Origin: Streptomyces radicis
GTDB lineage: Bacteria; Actinomycetota; Actinomycetes; Streptomycetales; Streptomycetaceae
Length of the DNA: 64,000 bases
Assembly: GCF_003626575.1 (NCBI RefSeq)
Contig: NZ_RBDY01000004.1
Coordinates: 124,001 to 188,000, forward strand
Direction: 5' to 3'
The translations under genes were made by a program, and so were the position numbers. A model generated the notes under the pieces. The model searched no databases and had not been told where the DNA came from. It was given only the letters and a program-made list of their open reading frames with translations. Positions 61,065-64,000 of this stretch are shown piece after piece; position 1 is the first letter of the stretch; every line of letters starts with the position of its first letter.

Positions 61065-62504
61065 TCAGCCCGCGACCTCGGTCCTGTCGCCGCCCCACAG
61101 CGTGTGGAAGACGCCGTCGCGGTCGGTGCGGTGGTACGTGTGGGCGCCGAAGTAGTCGCGCTGGCCCTGGGTGAGGGCCGCGGGCAGGCGCGGGGCGCGC
61201 AACGAGTCGTAGTAGGCGAGCGCCGCGGCGAAGCCGGGGGTGGGCACGCCCTCGGTGACCGCGGTGGCGACCACGGCGCGCCAGTCGTCCTGGGCCACGG
61301 CGATCTCGTCGGCGAAGCCCTTGTCGGCCAGCAGGCTCGGCAGCTGGGGCAGGGCGTCGTACGCGGCGGTGATGCGGTCGAGGAACGCGGCGCGGATGAT
61401 GCAGCCGCCACGCCAGACGGCGGCCACCTCGCCGAGGTCGATGTCCCAGCCGTACTCCGCGCTCGCGGCGGCGATCTGGTGGAAGCCCTGGGTGTAGGAG
61501 ACGATCTTCGAGGCGTACAGGGCCTGTTCGACCCGGTCGGCGAAGGCCGCCGCCTCGTCGCCGCCGAGGGCGCGCGGGGTCGGTCCGCCCAGGTGGCGTG
61601 AGGCCTCGCGCAGCGCGGAGTGGCCCGACACGGCGCGGGCGAAGACCGCCTCGGCGATCCCGGAGACCGGCACGCCCAGGTCGAGCGCCGACTGCACCGT
61701 CCAGCGTCCGGTGCCCTTCTGCTCGGCCTGGTCGAGGACCACGTCCACGAACGGCCGCCCCGTCGCCGCGTCGACGTGCGACAGGACATCGGCGGTGATC
61801 TCGATCAGGTAGGAGTCGAGGCGCCCTCGGTTCCAGGCGCGGAAGATGTCCGCGATCTCCCCTGGGCCGTAGCCGCCGACGTCCCGCAGGAGTTGATAGG
61901 CCTCGCCGATCAACTGCATGTCGGCGTACTCGATCCCGTTGTGCACCATCTTCACGAAGTGGCCCGCGCCGTCGGGGCCGACATGGACGACGCACGGCCT
62001 GCCGTCCTTCGCCACGGCGGAGATCCTCTCCAGCATCGGGCCGAGCGTCCCGTAGGACTCCGCGCTGCCGCCCGGCATGATGCTCGGGCCGTTCAAGGCG
62101 CCCTCCTCACCGCCGGAGATCCCGGCGCCGACGAAGTGGATGCCGCGCTCGCGCAGCTCGTGCTCACGGCGGCGCGTGTCCGCGAAGTGCGCGTTCCCCC
62201 CGTCGATGATCATGTCGCCCGCGTCGAGCAACGGCGCGAACTCCGCTATCACCGCGTCCGTCGGCGCCCCGGCCTTGACCATCACCACCAGGCGCCGCGG
62301 GCGTTCGAGCGCGGCGACGAACTCCTCGGCGGACTCGGTGGGCACGAAGTCGCCCTCCCCGCCGAACTCCCGCACCAGGTCACGCGTCCGCGCGGCGGTG
62401 CGGTTGTGAACGGCGACGGTGTAGCCGTTGCGGGCGAAATTACGGGCGAGGTTGCGGCCCATGACCGCCAGGCCCGTCACCCCGATCTGGGCAGTGCTGC
62501 TCAC
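61065..62504 (-). CDS. gnd: 6-phosphogluconate dehydrogenase, decarboxylating
   Basis: 479 residues from GTG 62504 after CAGGG. Converts 6-phosphogluconate and NADP+ to ribulose-5-P, CO2 and NADPH in the oxidative pentose phosphate pathway. NADP fold IGVTGLAVMGRNLARNFARN, signature MIIDGGNAHFADTRRRE, GAGISGGEEGALNGPSIMPG, VKMVHNGIEYADMQLIGEAY and KGTGRWTVQSALDLGVPVSG, all family marks. Length matches the long dimeric form. Stand-alone; a palindrome lies 29 bp upstream. Confidence 0.96.
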   Translation of the reverse strand: MSSTAQIGVTGLAVMGRNLARNFARNGYTVAVHNRTAARTRDLVREFGGEGDFVPTESAEEFVAALERPRRLVVMVKAGAPTDAVIAEFAPLLDAGDMIIDGGNAHFADTRRREHELRERGIHFVGAGISGGEEGALNGPSIMPGGSAESYGTLGPMLERISAVAKDGRPCVVHVGPDGAGHFVKMVHNGIEYADMQLIGEAYQLLRDVGGYGPGEIADIFRAWNRGRLDSYLIEITADVLSHVDAATGRPFVDVVLDQAEQKGTGRWTVQSALDLGVPVSGIAEAVFARAVSGHSALREASRHLGGPTPRALGGDEAAAFADRVEQALYASKIVSYTQGFHQIAAASAEYGWDIDLGEVAAVWRGGCIIRAAFLDRITAAYDALPQLPSLLADKGFADEIAVAQDDWRAVVATAVTEGVPTPGFAAALAYYDSLRAPRLPAALTQGQRDYFGAHTYHRTDRDGVFHTLWGGDRTEVAG

Positions 62505-62532
62505 GGTGGACCCTGCTTTCGTTCGCCATATG

Positions 62533-62546
62533 TCCGGACTTCCGGA
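62533..62546. promoter_or_regulatory. small palindrome before gnd
   Basis: TCCGGA CT TCCGGA, two copies of a self-complementary hexamer, 29 bp upstream of the gnd GTG. It is near where a -10/-35 region is expected; a weak operator candidate. Confidence 0.3.
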
Positions 62547-62622
62547 GTGAACGGTGCAACCGGGCGCCGTTCCGCCGGTATTCCCACCCGGCGGCCCGGT
62601 GAGGTCGCCCGGCCGTGGCGGT

Positions 62623-62695
62623 TCACGGGTGGCGCGTGCAGAAGGTGACGAGCCGGTCGACAGCGGCGTCGACGTACTCGGGCACGTCGTAATCG
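62623..62695 (-). pseudogene. truncated 3' gene end, unknown family
   Basis: On the minus strand the frame DYDVPEYVDAAVDRLVTFCT...RHP ends at a stop (62623-62625). It has strong G/C third-position bias, but only about 23 codons remain before 62690, where a plus-strand remnant begins. It looks like the tail of a gene whose 5' part is gone. Confidence 0.5.
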
Positions 62696-62846
62696 GCTCG
62701 CACTGACCGCCGACGGCGAGGCGACGCGGGACCGCGCGCTCGCGGCGCTCGCGGCGGAGTTCGACCGCAGGCTGGCGAGGATCACCCCGAAGGACCGCGC
62801 CGAGCTGCGGCGCATCCTCGTGGAGATGCTCACGTCCCCCGAGTGA
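62685..62846 (+). pseudogene. MarR-family regulator, C-terminal remnant
   Basis: The frame reads RNRLALTADGEATRDRALAA, then LTPKD-like ITPKDRAELRRILVEMLTSP ending at TGA 62844. This is the dimerisation-helix end of MarR proteins (LTxxG...LSPxExxxLxxxL). No N-terminal helix-turn-helix remains. It abuts the minus-strand remnant, as if a deletion removed a divergent promoter and both 5' halves. Confidence 0.65.
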
Positions 62847-62945
62847 GGCCACGCGGCCGAGCGGCCTGGCTTTCCCCGCTGTGGTCACGGCACCGGTGGC
62901 GCTCGCGCGTTCACGACAACAGGTGGTCGAGGCACAGGTTCAGCC

Positions 62946-63055
62946 GCCTCCGGGTGCGTCACCTACGCCGTGACCGAGGACTTCGTCCGCACCCGCGAGG
63001 AACTCACGGCGCGCACGGCCGAGTTGTTCGCGCTCGTCGAGAGCGGCGAGAGCCC
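62946..63055 (+). pseudogene. NADPH:quinone-oxidoreductase-like C-terminal remnant
   Basis: About 36 codons: SGCVTYAVTEDFVRTREELT and ARTAELFALVESGE, matching the C-terminal TREEL...AELF segment of zinc-free quinone oxidoreductases. After about 63050 the frame loses homology. No start or upstream domain; a decayed fragment. Confidence 0.45.
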
Positions 63056-63194
63056 ACGCGGACCTCGTGCCCCGCACGACGACAGGAAAACCGCTGCCGA
63101 TCCCCTGACCCGCGCTCGCCCGGCGAACTCGCGCGTTCCCGCGCCGCGTAGGCCAATCCACGGAAACGCCGGACACCGGGTGCCCGCGCCACAG

Positions 63195-63221
63195 AGGCCG
63201 CCTCCCGGCGGGAGGCGGCCT
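63195..63221 (-). terminator. perfect 12-bp hairpin after the LacI gene
   Basis: AGGCCGCCTCCC / GGGAGGCGGCCT with GGC loop (63195-63206, 63210-63221), three bases past the LacI stop on the minus strand. Strong intrinsic-type stem without U-tract. Confidence 0.75.
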
Positions 63222-63224
63222 GGT

Positions 63225-64000
63225 TCACGTGCTGGAGCGCGCGACCACGCGCGTGGGCAGGATCAGCGGGCTGGGCTCATCGCCGCCGATGAGCCGGACG
63301 AGCATGCGCGCCGTCTCGTGGCCCAGGTCCTGGATGGGCTGGTGGACCGTGGTCAGCGACGGCTCGGTGATCCGCGCGATGTCCAGGTCGTCGAAGCCCA
63401 CGACCGCGACGTCGCCGGGGACGGCACGGCCCGCGCCGCGCAGGGCGCGCAGGGCACCGGCCGCCATGTTGTCGTTGGCGGCGAACACCCCGTCCACGCC
63501 CGGATGCCGCACGAGCAGCTCGGCCATGGCGGCGGCCCCGCTGGGCTCGGTGAAGTCCCCGCTCTCCGGGGCGAAGGGCTCGAGCCCCGCCAGGATCATG
63601 GCCTCCCGGTAGCCGCGGTGGCGCTCCCGGCTCACCTGGGTGTCCAGCGGTCCGCAGATCATGCCCACCCGCCGCCGCCCGCGGTCGAGCAGGTGCTCCG
63701 TCGCCTTGCGCGCGCCGCCGACGTTGTCGGCGTCGACGTACCACGACGGCTCGAAGCCCGCCGGGCGACCGCCGAAGACCACGGGCAGCTCCGTCTCCCT
63801 GGCGATGTCGAGCACGGGGTCGTTCTCCCGGATCGCCATGAACATGGCTCCATCGACGCCCCGCGCGCGCAGCAGCTCCTCCAGGCGTCGTCGGCTGCGC
63901 TCGGCGGCCGCGAGACACAGCATCAGATGCAGATCGGCCTCCTCGAGGGCGGCCGACGCGCCGACGATCACCTGGGCGTAGAACGGGTCCGCGAAGATCG
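63225..64000 (-). CDS. LacI-family transcriptional regulator, C-terminal part (5' end outside window)
   Basis: About 258 visible residues of the ligand-binding domain. The frame is open to the window edge (IFADPFYAQVIVGASAALEE). GMICGPLDTQVSRERHRGYR, GVFAANDNMAAGALRALRGA, VAVVGFDDLDIARITEPSLT and TVHQPIQDLGHETARMLVRL are standard LacI/GalR marks. The DNA-binding domain lies beyond 64000. A terminator follows its stop. Target unknown. Confidence 0.92.
   Translation of the reverse strand, partial: IFADPFYAQVIVGASAALEEADLHLMLCLAAAERSRRRLEELLRARGVDGAMFMAIRENDPVLDIARETELPVVFGGRPAGFEPSWYVDADNVGGARKATEHLLDRGRRRVGMICGPLDTQVSRERHRGYREAMILAGLEPFAPESGDFTEPSGAAAMAELLVRHPGVDGVFAANDNMAAGALRALRGAGRAVPGDVAVVGFDDLDIARITEPSLTTVHQPIQDLGHETARMLVRLIGGDEPSPLILPTRVVARSST

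Overview
The window is about 72-75% G+C, with GTG and TTG starts, an AfsR/SARP-type regulator, an actinobacterial type VII secretion locus and many LacI-family regulators. This points to a filamentous actinomycete (Streptomyces/Nocardiopsis-like); the genus cannot be fixed from the sequence alone. No rRNA, tRNA or CRISPR array was seen. Genes are tightly packed, often with 1-4 bp start/stop overlaps.

Left part (1-20.3 kb): the C-terminal part of a PEP synthase; two universal stress proteins; a membrane-anchored Ser/Thr kinase with a beta-propeller sensor; a LacI regulator; and an SRPBCC protein. A sugar module follows on the minus strand (RraA-like, RpiB, two ABC permeases, binding lipoprotein, ribokinase-like kinase, LacI). 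It is interrupted by a striking array of 75-bp tandem repeats. Next come a membrane protein, a second related repeat array, a SpoIIE-type phosphatase/anti-sigma-like sensor and a D-lactate dehydrogenase.

Middle (20.4-36 kb): pyruvate phosphate dikinase (a second PEP-forming enzyme) and a fused membrane/spermidine-synthase-like protein. Then comes the most intriguing metabolic block: a haem-oxygenase-like diiron oxidase (all six metal ligands present), two Rieske ferredoxins and a ferredoxin reductase; an ion-transporter-superfamily permease; RidA plus an MFS exporter; a PucR regulator; and an aldehyde dehydrogenase/GlcG-like/DUF1275 operon. A TGTGCA-based motif lies before four of these transcription units, suggesting one PucR-controlled oxidative pathway for an unknown substrate.

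36-55.4 kb: a compact type VII (ESX-like) secretion locus on the minus strand. It reads two WXG100-like proteins, two small helical proteins around a PPE-like protein, a 938-residue locus-specific protein, EccC, EccD, mycosin, EccB, EccE and a 224-residue unknown. A SARP/NB-ARC/TPR regulator lies upstream, and three perfect 14-bp direct repeats precede the 938-residue gene. No EccA is present.

Right part (55.4-64 kb): a front-end-like fatty-acid desaturase; a MATE exporter gene split by an IS200/IS605-type element that carries an intact TnpB; an APH-like kinase lacking the usual catalytic His; a GNAT protein; 6-phosphogluconate dehydrogenase; a decay zone with three truncated gene ends; and a LacI regulator that runs off the window.
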